Positions 25,092-35,866 of a DNA stretch of 64,000 nt are shown here, piece after piece. The stretch lies in assembly GCA_014773175.1 (NCBI GenBank), contig VXCM01001477.1:62001-126000 (forward strand), read 5' to 3'. The notes under the pieces are model-generated. The model was given only the letters and a program-made list of their open reading frames with translations, was not told where the DNA came from and did no database searches. The translations under genes were made by a program, and so were the position numbers. The number at the start of each line of letters is the position of its first letter. The stretch's first letter is position 1. This stretch comes from Lucifuga dentata. Its lineage: Eukaryota > Chordata > Actinopteri > Ophidiiformes > Bythitidae.

Positions 25092-25560
25092 GTAATGGTT
25101 TGGAGGGGAAATGGCTGTTGTAAAATAATGCAAAAATGTTTCAGTAATGAGTTTAACTCTCTGGAGATTAAACTAATTTTTTTGAAGACTTGCCACTTAA
25201 AAAGCTAAATATATTTTTTTTAATAACTTTGATTGTATGAATAACCTTGATTTCCGCTGGCTTGTCCAGGCAGTAATGCCCAGATTTTCGCAAGTCAAAA
25301 TTTGTTGTCTGATAAAGGATATTTTGCAGTGTAGTTTTTTTTCGGTGGCAAATAAGCCAGAATAAATAAAAATGTAAACTTGCAAAAATTACTTTGGACT
25401 TGAAACAGCAACAGGTTTCTAATAATACCAACTACTAAAACAGTCCTGAATAAGATATTGATTGTAATTAGTTTTAGTGAGCTCTGTTTAATATAAACTA
25501 GAGACTGTTACACTGTAAAACTGCAGTAAAATTAAATGTCCGCTGTGGGTTTGTGCACAG
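25092..25560 (+). other. intron (469 bp)
   Basis: AT-rich; I see nothing beyond ordinary intron sequence. Confidence 0.65.
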
Positions 25561-25679
25561 CATGAGTGGAGGCATGCTGATGGCCGTCCTATGACTCGTG
25601 AGGACTTCATGGACATTTTATTCTACGTGGACTATATCCTGATTAAGGCATCACACGGCAATCTGATGAGACACAGCCG
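25561..25679 (+). CDS. lama2: lama2 exon: second L4 domain, part 3
   Basis: The 119-nt exon encodes 39 codons, HEWRHADGRP to LMRHS, plus CG of an Arg codon. TREDFMDILFYVDYILIKA is the conserved C-terminal part of L4. Donor gtaaaa. Confidence 0.96.
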
Positions 25680-25906
25680 GTAAAACACACACACATACGT
25701 ACTCACGACGCTTACGCTTATGCATACTCACAATGCATACACACAAGCATTGTGGCCAAACTTATTTTCTAATAAAATAACAGATTTTGGTGTGATATTG
25801 ATATCAGTAATGCTTGATGATCTGTTATTGTGCATTTTGTGCATTTTAATAAAAGTTAGCTTCTCTCTCTCTGTCTCTCTCTCTCTCTCTCGCTCTCTCT
25901 CTCCAG

Positions 25907-26024
25907 TATTTCAGAGATCAGTTTAACAGTGGCAGAGGAAGGCAGACCAACCAAAGAGAGCGAGCGAGCTCATCAGATAGAAAAGTGTGACTGTCCACTT
26001 GGATACTCTGGACTTTCCTGTGAG
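25907..26024 (+). CDS. lama2: lama2 exon: end of L4 and return into LE14
   Basis: The 118-nt exon completes Arg and encodes 39 residues from ISEISLTVAEEG to SGLSCE, phase 0 at the end. KCDCPLGYSGLSCE is the resumption of the LE14 repeat after the L4 insertion. The acceptor tract is a (TC)n array. Confidence 0.96.
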
Positions 26025-27798
26025 GTACACATGAGCATGCACGCACACACATACACAACTGCTATCAGATATAAATATTGCATATAGCAAATATTAACTT
26101 TTTCTGAATAAGTAACCAGTTAGCTACAGACATTTTAACATTCACAGCTGACATGAACTTGAACTTTTCTAATTGCATTTGCGTTGAAGAGTATTATAAC
26201 AAAAGTAGTACTAGTGTAGGTGGTCTGCATAAAACTGCTCCTGCTGGAAAGAAAGCGTATGCGCATAAATTGTTCAAAATAATCCAATTGCCACCTGATT
26301 TTTATACCCCATTTTCCACCTGGATTTTACTGTCTGATTTTCACCTGGATTTCTCTTATTGGTTTTGTTCATCAGATTTTCACCAGTTTATTAGTATTTA
26401 AGATGAACACCAATAAATTCCAAGGTTATATATATATGTGCTGATGAAGGTACTGCTGTAGTTGCTTATTGTAGAGCTACTTAGAAAAATTGTGCTAATC
26501 TCTCACTTGTGCAGTGGATTAGTTTGACATATCAGCTTGTTCCACCAAAATCCTAATATGTAACAGCTTTAAGAACTGACTTCTATATTATTGCTTTGGT
26601 ATTTTTTTATAAAATGTAATAACTTGAATACAGTTTTCTTTTTACCAATGCAATGACTCAATTTTGACACGTTGATTATTAGGAGCTTGAGTTGCAGATG
26701 GTTTTTATCACTATTATTCACTGGTTTTACTGTTCATACTGTCTGTTTCTAAATAATCAACATTACAGATTCGGTGTTACACTCATTCAGCAAACAGCTA
26801 CAAACACACCGACATTATATCGGCATGATTCACAAAAGCAGACGTGCTTTTTTCAGAATCCAACTCAGTAAAATAATCCTGTTAACTTGACTGATTATTC
26901 TGTAGATTGAATGTTAAAGTCAGAACCCGTTAATGGATTGAATTCTGGATCAAACTTTACAAAGTTCATTGACTCAGTTATTAACCGCTGACTGCTTCAT
27001 CACTTCCCCTCACAGCGACAACGCTTTGTCTTCCACCTTTCCACTGAGAGAGAACATAAACACATAGGTCACAGTCCACTCTTTCAACGGTATCTTGCGA
27101 CTTTCCAATTTACATTTACATCAGCGCTTTAAGCCGCTGTGATGCCTTTCATACTCTGCTCGTGTTTTTTTTCCCCTCTTTGCTTTGGGAGGATTAAGCC
27201 TCACTGAGCGTCTCTCCCACTCGGCTCTGATTTTGTCAAAGCAATTGACTTTCAACGGCGTCTGGCTCCTTCCCTTAAGCCACAGGGAGCACATAGCAAT
27301 GACTGAATGGCGTGCTGAGGATTTTGTGGAGGCAGCTTATGACACACAGAGGCAACGGTTTTAGGCAATTCCACTGGACGACAGCATCCTAAGAGTCATT
27401 TAGGTAATATTGCGTTAATCCCAAAGGAATATATTTTCTGCCGGGGAAACTTTTAACTGTGTTTTTCAACCTCTGTTTCACTTTGTTTCCTGTTACTTGG
27501 AGCGCAGAGGAGCAGCCATTGTCTACGTTGCCTAAAAATTAGCTGTGTACATAATTTAAAAGCTACAAGTACAGTTGAAAAACTGCCAAATGGAAGCCAA
27601 ATAGCAAACGGTAGCTAAACTTGAAATGTTCAGGTCGTACAGGGCTTGGCTGACAGATGGCCGTTCTATTTGTAGTTGCCGTCGTTGTTAATAAAGTATT
27701 TTTAAACAGGCGTTTAGGGCTAGCAGAGGGAACAGATGGCTCTTTAAATGGACTCCATTAATTATTACTGAACAGGAGAGAGAGCGAGAGAGTTACCT

Positions 27799-27835
<37 letters not shown>

Positions 27836-28064
27836 NAGCGAGAGAGTTACCTTGTGTGCGTGTGTGTGTGTGTGTGTGTGTATGTTCAAAAGTTACTGAA
27901 GGGAATAACTCTTAATTGTGTATGTGCGTGTGAAAGAAAGAGTGGTCAAAAGTTGCCCAGACAAATAGCAATTAAGGATAATTATGTGTAGCTGTGTGTG
28001 TGTGTGTGTGTGTGTGTGCAGTCAAATCTGTGTGAACAATTGCTATCAAAATTGAATCTATAGC

Positions 28065-28097
<33 letters not shown>
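26025..28097 (+). other. intron (2.07 kb), 3' end disrupted by an assembly gap
   Basis: Contains degenerate tandem words of the form CACCTGGATTT at about 26290-26390, (TG)n arrays at 27801-27880 split by an N at 27836 with duplicated flanks, (TG)n at 27991-28018, and (TC)n at 28068-28097. The real acceptor of the next exon is not present in the sequence. Confidence 0.7.
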
Positions 28098-28235
28098 NTC
28101 TACCGGCTTCGCGGCGGTTCCCTGGCATCTGTACCGGCGTCCAGAGTGCCCACCACTGCTGGCATGGGCAGCTGTGTTCAATGCCAATGCAATGGGCACT
28201 CATCCACCTGTGACCCTGAGACATCCATATGCCAG
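28098..28235 (+). CDS. lama2: lama2 exon: end of LE14 and start of LE15 (5' edge missing)
   Basis: Readable codons run from YRLRGG at 28101 to TSICQ, ending in phase 0 before gtatat. CVQCQCNGHSSTCDPETSICQ matches the LE14/LE15 junction of alpha-2. The sequence before the TAC codon is (TC)n, an N and tc. By comparison with mammals, about six residues (the ACLPGF segment) and the acceptor should be here. They appear to have been lost at the N at 28098, so this is an assembly defect and not a broken gene. Confidence 0.88.
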
Positions 28236-30798
28236 GTATATGAGTGTGTGTGTGTGTGTGTGTGTGTGTTTGGGGAGATGTCAGNGAGAGAGAGAGAGGT
28301 GTGTGTGTGTGTGTTTGGGGAGATGTCAGCCACTGTAATTAGCCTCGCAATAATTAACAACCTCAGGCTTATTCATATCTTGTGTAATTTCCTCTCCTCT
28401 GGATATCATCCAAAGCTACACTTCTACTTCTACTCAACTTTCAGGAAAAAAAAGGAAGACCGTGATTTTATCAAAAATAACAGCAACAGAAATACAGCAA
28501 GAACAAAGGAAGGCTGCACCTGCTCTAATAGCAAAAAGATTTAATTTCTCTAGTTTTGCCAATTTGTTTCTCTGTCTTCATCGCTTATGTACTCGTCTTC
28601 TATTTTGTTTGATTTCTGTCTCTATCTTCCTCCCAGCCATTTCTTTCTTGCCCATTTCCATCTCACTCTCCATAACAGCGTCATTAGCATTTTCTACCCA
28701 CGCGGGCTAAATTGAAAATGCTAAACGAGTTTGTTTCTGTGGTAATTAGTGGTAACGAGGAACACAGGAAGTTAATGGAAATGACTTGCCTCGTTAAGAG
28801 GCAACTTCCTGTTGCACTGATTGAAGTTCCCATTTCAACAAACGAGGTGAGCACAATAAGACGGGTGCCTGGGGATACGCAGAAGAGAGGACTGTGTGTT
28901 TGCATGTACAGTATGTGCTGTGTTTGTGTGAGTTTACATTATGAGAATTTATATGATGTGTGTAAGACCAGTGCAATGTGTGTACTGTATATACATGTTA
29001 TAGAGATTTCCGTGGTCTTATTTTTATTTAGGGCTTTGTTTTGAAACCTTTGGGAGGCTTAAAAATGCAAATAAATAAAAACACACACAACCTGCTTCTA
29101 CCCTTTCATGCTGCAGCACTGCTGTGCATACTCAGTGCAAACATGCTGGTGTGGAAATGCCTACAGTCTGTCAAGCAGGGTACTGGCCAAACATTTGCTC
29201 ACTAGGCTCATAGTGTGGGGGTGTGCCTATCCAGGTGTGAATGCAGGTAAATTTATGTACCATATATACTCGAGTATAAGCTGAGTTTTTATCACCAAAT
29301 TTCACAAAGCAAATCGGGAGGGTCGGTTTTCAAATTTGATTCCAGAGAATGAAATTTCCAGGGGTGGAAATACTACCCATTACCACTACCCATTGAAAAT
29401 TGTTTAAGTCATACCTTAGAATGACATATTTCCTGACAAAACATCTTATCCAGCACATTTTGCAGTGGCCAGTAAGCGCTGTTATGATTGGTCAAAGACA
29501 AAAAAATAGACCAATCAGAGACAATCTTATAAAAATGCTGTTTCATATACTGGTAACGTTATTTGATAGTCTCATTCAGCATCATGTTTTGTGCTTTATT
29601 AGCAAGAAGCTTGAGATAAGATACAACACAGAATGGAAACTACATGGACTCGTCAACGGCACACATTACACAGAGCAGGACTGGAATGAAGTGTTTGGCG
29701 ATTCAGACAAGGAAGAGGAGTCCGGAAAAGTTAATATCAGCTAATGTCAGTTATGGTAATCAGCTGCTGAAATAAATATCATGTTAACCGGTACGTGGAT
29801 TATTTTCAGAAAATCACAGGAATACTGTGAAAATACCCAGAAAAACAGGTAATTTGCTAAACAAATAAATTGATGGAACAACATTAGGGGGTTGGTTTAT
29901 ATATGAGATCGGCTTATCCTCTAGTATATACGGTATTACACATTGACTTCAACATGTTACGGAAGTAAAGGACTAATGAAAAATCAAGCTTTCAGAGCAT
30001 TTTAGGACCTATTTGTTAGTTTATGGATGTGTTTCTCTAGACATGAACCATGCCAGAGTTTTGAAACTCTTGGCATTGCTCGACATTCACTGCCTACTGT
30101 ATTACACTATAAAATTTAGGGGAAATAAATATGTCCCTTTTCAAAAATGTGCACTGATTTTGCACCTCTAATATGCAAACAATATTCATACATCTGGAGT
30201 CATTACAACTAAATGATGCCGACTCACCAACAAAACAAGTGTCTTCCAACTGTCTTGTCAGTTATCAAGAAAGGAAGATGAATGACCCTGTCTGTCATCT
30301 TTGCTGTGTTGCCATTCAAGGCAGCATAGCAATATAATAACTTCCATTCCTTTCATGGATTAGTGGATCAGAAATATGAGAGTCTCAGAAAATATGAAGT
30401 GCAGTATTTTAATTTTATTCATCACAAGGCTAAAAATTATTCATATTTTCCAATAATCAAAATAATATATTTCTTTCTCGAGCACGACTGGCAATATTCA
30501 AATCCGAGATCCAGTAAAAGCCCAACTTCTGTTGATTATAATTTGATTTAAAAATTAGTTTTCTTTTTTTTAGATGACAGGTTTTTTGGATAAGCAGCAT
30601 GGGTTTTTTTGTCATTGTGGTGCAGCTGTCTACACATTCTCAAACAGTCAAATTCTGTATTAAAAACCAACCAGACTCACAAAGAAAACATGCTGGGTGG
30701 AGAATGATGGGAAGTTTATAACACTTTACATGTCAGAGAGTTATGACCGTGGTTGCATAGTGTGTTCACAAATATACTGTGTGTGTGTTTGAATATAG
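28236..30798 (+). other. intron (2.56 kb)
   Basis: Contains (TG)n with an N at 28285 flanked by duplicated sequence, and a 678-bp pogo/Tigger-like remnant at 29258-29935. No lama2 coding sequence. Confidence 0.7.
29258..29935 (+). mobile_element. pogo/Tigger-like DNA transposon remnant
   Basis: Flanked by TA on both sides, with about 26-bp imperfect inverted ends starting CCATATATACTCGAG and CCGTATATACTAGAG, at 29260 and, inverted, at 29933. A residual open frame at about 29616-29744 ends in an acidic tail (WNEVFGDSDKEEE) that resembles the C-terminus of pogo/Tigger-type transposases. The catalytic region is gone. The superfamily call rests on the TA duplication and the tail and is tentative. 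Confidence 0.55.
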
Positions 30799-30923
30799 AA
30801 CTGCCAAGACAACACAGAGGGAGATCAGTGTGACCGCTGTGCTCCAGGGTTCTATGGCGTGGTCAGAGGTTTCCATGGTGATTGTAAACCATGTGCCTGT
30901 CCCCTTCCCAACCCAGAGAACAA
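30799..30923 (+). CDS. lama2: lama2 exon: LE15 end and LE16 start
   Basis: The 125-nt exon encodes 41 residues from [14 protein letters not shown] to NPEN plus two bases. It matches the NCQxxTxGDxCxRC and GYYG/GFYG pattern of LE15 and the CACPLP start of LE16. Acceptor aatatag, donor gtaaac. Confidence 0.95.
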
Positions 30924-31075
30924 GTAAACTGTTTCTTTTCTGCCTGACATTCCCTCTATTGATCTATGTTTGCATTTGTTTTCCTTCTCAGCATCTTGAG
31001 TATGTCTTTATGAAATATTCACTACAAAACTTTTTTTTTTTTTTTCACATTGTGGAAACCTCTTCCTGGTTGTAG

Positions 31076-31162
31076 CTTCAGTCCAACCTGTGTATCCGAG
31101 GGGTTCGATGACTATCGATGTACAGCCTGCCCTGAGGGATATGAGGGCAAATACTGCGAGAG
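31076..31162 (+). CDS. lama2: lama2 exon: LE16, middle part
   Basis: The 87-nt exon completes the split codon and encodes 28 residues from FSPTCVSEGF to KYCE, ending with AG of Arg. It has the same length, phases and FSPTC start as the exon at 1098, showing an old intragenic duplication. Confidence 0.95.
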
Positions 31163-31333
31163 GTCAAACATACACACACACACTAAAATACACTAATACA
31201 CAGACAGAAACACACATACTCCCTCACAACTCCCTTCTNACACACACACACTAAAATACACTAATACACAGACAGAAACACACATACTCCCTCACAACTC
31301 CCTTCTTTATTATTTATTATTACCACTGTCCAG

Positions 31334-31527
31334 GTGTGCCAGTGGTTATCATGGTAACCCGCAGATGCCAGGCGGCCGCTGTGAGGAGTGTAAGTGTTCC
31401 TTGTGGGGGGCGTGGCCTGGACCATGTGACCCTGTCACGGGCCAATGCCGTTGCAGGGTCGGGGCATCGGGAAGGTCGTGTGACCAGTGCATGGAGAGGC
31501 ATGTGTGTGGACCGGCTGGAATCATCT
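31334..31527 (+). CDS. lama2: lama2 exon: LE16 end and LE17
   Basis: The 194-nt exon completes Arg, encodes 64 residues from CASGYHGNP to GPAGII, and leaves one base. PGGRCEEC closes LE16; CDPVTGQCRCRVGASGR is LE17, the last LE repeat. The HVC and following ISC cysteines close LE17 although the local sequence differs from mammals. The preceding 171-bp intron contains a duplicated block around the N at 31239. Confidence 0.95.
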
Positions 31528-31590
31528 GTAAGACTAACACACAGCTTTGCTTACTGTGTTCTTGATTCTTCTTTCTTTCTTCCTTTCCTT

Positions 31591-31591
31591 T

Positions 31592-31639
<48 letters not shown>

Positions 31640-31658
31640 TTGCTCTCTTTCTCCATGT

Positions 31659-31695
<37 letters not shown>
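31591..31695 (+). repeat. (TTTC)n and (TC)n microsatellites
   Basis: (TTTC)n at 31591-31640 and (TC)n at 31662-31695, a compound pyrimidine repeat downstream of the last LE exon. Confidence 0.9.
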
Positions 31696-31699
<4 letters not shown>

Positions 31700-32299
31700 C
31701 TGTCTTTTCTTTTATTCTATTCCATTCTGTCTTGTGGCCCACCACCCATATAGTCACCTAATGTTGTATTTTTTGTTTTACTTTACTTGGCAATGAAATG
31801 TAAATGAGCAGTCAGAGCCCTTTTCTCCTGTTGCCAAGGGAGACAGGAGTTCATGGCAGAAGTCAGACTCAAGTCATTTAGAAAATAATTTCAATGTCAT
31901 TTAGTGCTAATTTAAATGTAATATGACCGTGATGGCAGGGCCAATTCAGTGCCATTAGCATGTCTAGAGGTAACTGTGTATGTGTGCACGTGAATATAGA
32001 AGAAAGGTTGTAAGACAGAGAGCTGATATGAAATTGCTCCTGTCAAGGAGGAGAAATCGCTCGCTCAGGTCTTTATGTGTTCAGACACAAAGCGTGTGTT
32101 CACAAATTGGCCCTGCAAGTGCTGCGGTGCGCTCCAACACCAAGCTGGCCTGCTGCTACGTCCACAGAATAATCACGAGTCTTGATGATCATAACAGAGG
32201 AGAGCGATTAGAATGACATTCACTCAGGACTCTTGTGGAAGAGTGATGGCGCTCTGCATTTTGGCTCCACGTGTGCCATACAGTCAGATGCAATGGATG

Positions 32300-32333
32300 C
32301 AACTCCTTAAGACTTGGCAGTCTTAAGGAGTTG
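32300..32333. repeat. perfect hairpin, 14-bp stem, 6-nt loop
   Basis: CAACTCCTTAAGAC, loop TTGGCA, then the exact reverse complement. Located about 90 bp upstream of a TTAA MITE. Confidence 0.75.
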
Positions 32334-32423
32334 TCACATAATTGATTTCGTCAGGTTTAATCAGAAGAGGGATGGTTTAGTCGGGCAGATCTGAACACTG
32401 CAATTGTCGTCTGGTGAACACAT

Positions 32424-33020
32424 TTAAAGGACCATACCATCCATTTTGCATGTTTGAGCCTCATATATTCAATTTTCATACATGTAATGAATGTCAATCA
32501 TTGACAACCATTTCACAAAGCATGCTACTGGAATAGTGAATTTAAAAAAAATTTCCTACCTTCCAGACCACCATTGGTTTCAGTCATTCTGATACACTAT
32601 TAAAATCAAATTGCTGATACTTGAAACGTTCTTGGGATAGGTAATCCATTATCGTGAACAACACGTATATTCATGTTTTTTCAAAGTTTTGTAATTTTAG
32701 CGTTTAAGCACATTAAAAAGCATGGAGTGAATGTATGTCTCCACCAGGGAATATAGTCCCAAAAGACCTGCATTTATCGAAAAATTTTAACGACTGTGAC
32801 TTCATAATTTTGCATAACTATTAGCAGACGACACATCAATTTTTAAAGTGGGTTTGTCGTTTGAATATTTGATTTTGAAAGATTAAGAGATTTTGCAAAA
32901 TATTGGAAAAGATGAAATACAGTTTTATTCTTTGGGAAATGATTATCAGTAACGTAACATGTATGAAAATTGAATATATATTCGGCTCAAACACGCAAAA
33001 TGGGTGGTATAGTCCTTTAA
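32424..33020 (+). mobile_element. TTAA MITE, family 1, copy 6
   Basis: A 597-bp copy without assembly duplication, so it gives the best estimate of the natural length. Inverted ends, TTAA borders and the internal CTTGAAACGTTCTTGGGAT motif are all present. Confidence 0.87.
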
Positions 33021-33689
33021 GAAGTCAGATTCCCTGCATTGAAGATCTGAGCAGCAAAACTAGAGGTAGCTGATTTCACTAAATTATAATTACTGCATTC
33101 ACATTTAATGCAGACGTATCTTCTCCTTATCAAAATGTCAACTTGTGAATATCCCAAATATTGTATAATATATGTAATATTTGGCATTTAAAGGTGAGTA
33201 ATCAGAAATTTGGAGTGCTGTGGCACTCAGAGCCTGAGATTGGGATTGAGAGCCACTGCTCTAGAAAGAAATGGCAGCAACTTTGCTCATGTTGTGAATT
33301 TGTTCACACCATGAACAAACTCACCGTGGGCTAGCAGCCGTGATGCAGCAGCGTTCACAGCCACACATGTTTTGAGGAACACATGCTCACGTGTCTATCT
33401 TTGGACTTGTCTTTATGTTTATGCTTGTATGAAAATACACTATATGAATTCACGCACGTGTGTGGATTTGCAGAGTGAAGAAGAATGGCTCAGTTCAATG
33501 CATGGAGCATTTAATGTGCCAGTTGTAATCCTTTATATTATTCACATTTCAAAATTCATTGAGTTTTATGTTTGGCTTCTTTGGCGCTTCTAGCCTCTAC
33601 ATTTGTGATGAAACACCAGAATGTAATATGCTGTAATGTAAAACCATGACGGCACAATTCAGGGGATCATCTGATTTAATCTGCAGTAA

Positions 33690-34007
33690 ATGTTAGATTT
33701 GTTTTTCCTACCTCTCAGGCTACCATTGGCTTCAGTTCATTCCAGTACGCTATTGAAATCAATTTGTAGAGACTGGAAAAGTGCTTGAGATCATAGCATA
33801 TGACATAGCATTAGCAGGTGAAACACTGCATTTAAGATGTATGTATCACCTGAATATTTGATTTTGAACGATTGGGGGATTTGGCACAATAACAGGAAAA
33901 CTAAAATATGGTTTTATGTTTTGGAAAATAGTTGTTAGTAATGTAACATGTATGCGGGTAGTGTGTTTTGGGCTTACACATGCAAAATCACTGATATGGT
34001 CCTTTAA
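33690..34007 (+). mobile_element. TTAA MITE, family 1, copy 7 (5' truncated)
   Basis: The 3' arm (TATGGTCCTTTAA) and part of the interior are recognisable, but the 5' arm is missing. It lies only about 670 bp from copy 6 in the same orientation. Confidence 0.7.
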
Positions 34008-34609
34008 CTATGACACTCATTTAACTAATTCATCTTTTTTTTTTTTTTTTTTTTTTTTATTTTGACATGTAATGGAAATAATGTTAGTGGGATTTAATCA
34101 AAATCTCCATGAGGCCTTGTAATCAGATGATGATCTCTTTCTCATTTTCACAACAAACCAGGAAGCCAGCCAACACTACAGAGATTTTCTTTGGCTAAAA
34201 TCGCATTAAGTGTCTGAATATTCCATTGACACTTTGCTCCTGTTTGGTACATCCCATAATATGACTACTGCATTTCTGAGTAAAAAGCATTTGGGATTAT
34301 TTGGGAGTTATTGAATACAAAACCTCAGCCACTAGAATTCTTAAATGCTTTGAATTTGACAAGCAGTTATGTATTCCCATGTCATGTAAATTGGCGTGCG
34401 TGTGTGTGTGTGTGTGTGCCTGTTGCAAGTTCCTGGTTTGTCAGAGATTGATAGACTAGACACACTTTTTATTTTATTTAATTCATCTTTGATTTCCCTT
34501 GCCAGAAATTTTAATTTCTGCAATAAATCAGCCTCCAGCTACAGGGGAAGAAAAACAAAAAATCACACACACTCACGATACAGAAAAACATGCACGCAAG
34601 TGTGTTCCC

Positions 34610-34647
<38 letters not shown>

Positions 34648-35004
34648 CTGGCCTGCAGTATGTGCTGGTAATAGGTGTTTTCCTCTCTGTGCTGAATTTC
34701 ATGCATGAGCAACACTGTCTTTCCTCAAACACAAACACACACTCACATACATACATGCATCAAATCATAAACACACTCATACATGCATATGCTGATACCT
34801 TTTTTTGAAATGCTTCTCCTTATCTTTTATTCTTTATTGCCTCTCCTGCTCTTTTGCTAATTTTCCTTTTCCTACTTACGTCTCCCTCAAAACTCAAACT
34901 GCAGAAGAGTTCACACACACATACACACAAAAACCAAGCAAAAAGACTGTAATCCTCTATAATGGATTTAGTTAGCCTTATTATGCACCGTGACATCTAA
35001 TGTA

Positions 35005-35008
<4 letters not shown>

Positions 35009-35046
<38 letters not shown>

Positions 35047-35059
35047 TGTGTGTGTGTGA
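35009..35059 (+). repeat. (TG)n microsatellite at an acceptor
   Basis: An almost perfect TG array with one TC, ending six bases before the acceptor of the exon at 35066; it takes the place of a normal pyrimidine tract. Confidence 0.88.
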
Positions 35060-35065
35060 TTCTAG

Positions 35066-35208
35066 CCTGTGATGATGACTGCTCAGGTCTTTTGATTAGC
35101 GATATGGACCGCCTGTATCGCATCATCACTGATGTGACCCTGACCACACCCCTCCCACCTCCTTATAAGGTCCTGTACCGCTTTGAGAACATGACAGAGG
35201 AACTCAAG
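35066..35208 (+). CDS. lama2: lama2 exon: start of the coiled-coil arm
   Basis: The 143-nt exon completes Ser and encodes 47 residues from CDDDCSGLLI to MTEELK. The closely spaced cysteine pair CDDDC matches the conserved pair at the start of the laminin triple coiled coil, which forms interchain disulfides with the beta and gamma chains (established for the family). PYKVLYRFENMTEELK follows the alpha-2 pattern and carries an N-glycosylation sequon (NMT). Confidence 0.95.
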
Positions 35209-35540
35209 GTAAAACATTGAGTTTTGAATCTTCCTGTGGCTGGAAAATGTATTTTTCAGAGTGTTTCCCACCTCCCTTTCATAATTAAAGTCATTATAAT
35301 TATTGTTTGATCACTTTACCCCTGAATGGCCCTATTTGTGGAAGTGCTGCGCTTGTGAGCGTGTTCTCAAGTGTTATGCGTTAAATCGTTCTTTCCTCCT
35401 TCCTTTCCTCCTGCCCTTTTGTTCATCCTTTACTTTTCAGCTCAGCAAGAGCCAGCCAGTTGAAAAGCTTAGCCCTCGGCCAAAATGCGTCAGACATTTT
35501 ACTCTGTAAATTCCTTCATCTTACTCTTTCTGTCCTGCAG
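35209..35540 (+). other. intron (332 bp)
   Basis: Nothing beyond a pyrimidine-rich 3' end; no coding sequence. Confidence 0.65.
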
Positions 35541-35639
35541 CACATGCTCTCACCTCAGAAAGCTCCAGAGAGATTACTGCAATTGGCCGACTCCAACCTG
35601 GGATCACTGGTCATCGAGATGGACCAGCTACACAGCAGG
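35541..35639 (+). CDS. lama2: lama2 exon: coiled coil
   Basis: The 99-nt exon (33 codons, phase 0 to 0) runs from HMLSPQKAPERL to DQLHSR and matches mammalian alpha-2 (LSPQxAPERL). The donor gtacac is the first repeat unit of a long (CA)n array. Confidence 0.93.
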
Positions 35640-35641
<2 letters not shown>

Positions 35642-35684
<43 letters not shown>

Positions 35685-35702
35685 NACACACACACACACA
35701 CA
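35642..35702 (+). repeat. (CA)n microsatellite at a donor
   Basis: Starts within the donor sequence gtacac of the exon ending at 35639. Interrupted by CG and an N at 35685, so its length is uncertain. Confidence 0.88.
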
Positions 35703-35832
35703 TGCTTATGTTTTTCTGTTGATTCAGTATCAGTTTGTCTTTTTTTGTCTTTGTCTTTTTTTTCTCTCTCTCTTCATCTTTCTTTTGACTGTTTCTGTCA
35801 AACATAATGAGATGGAGCAAATATAGAGCATG

Positions 35833-35866
<34 letters not shown>

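Larger units (their letters stand above)
31528..35065 (+). other. intron (3.54 kb)
   Basis: Contains (TTTC)n at about 31591-31640, (TC)n at 31662-31695, a 14-bp-stem hairpin at 32300-32333, two TTAA MITEs (32424-33020 and 33690-34007), a T run at about 34038-34060, and (TG)n arrays at about 34615-34645 and 35009-35059, the last in front of the next acceptor. No coding sequence. Confidence 0.7.

Noticed and set aside
31336..31761. Open frame of 141 codons overlapping the LE17 exon in another frame
   Set aside because: It is a shadow of the real exon that continues into pyrimidine microsatellites.
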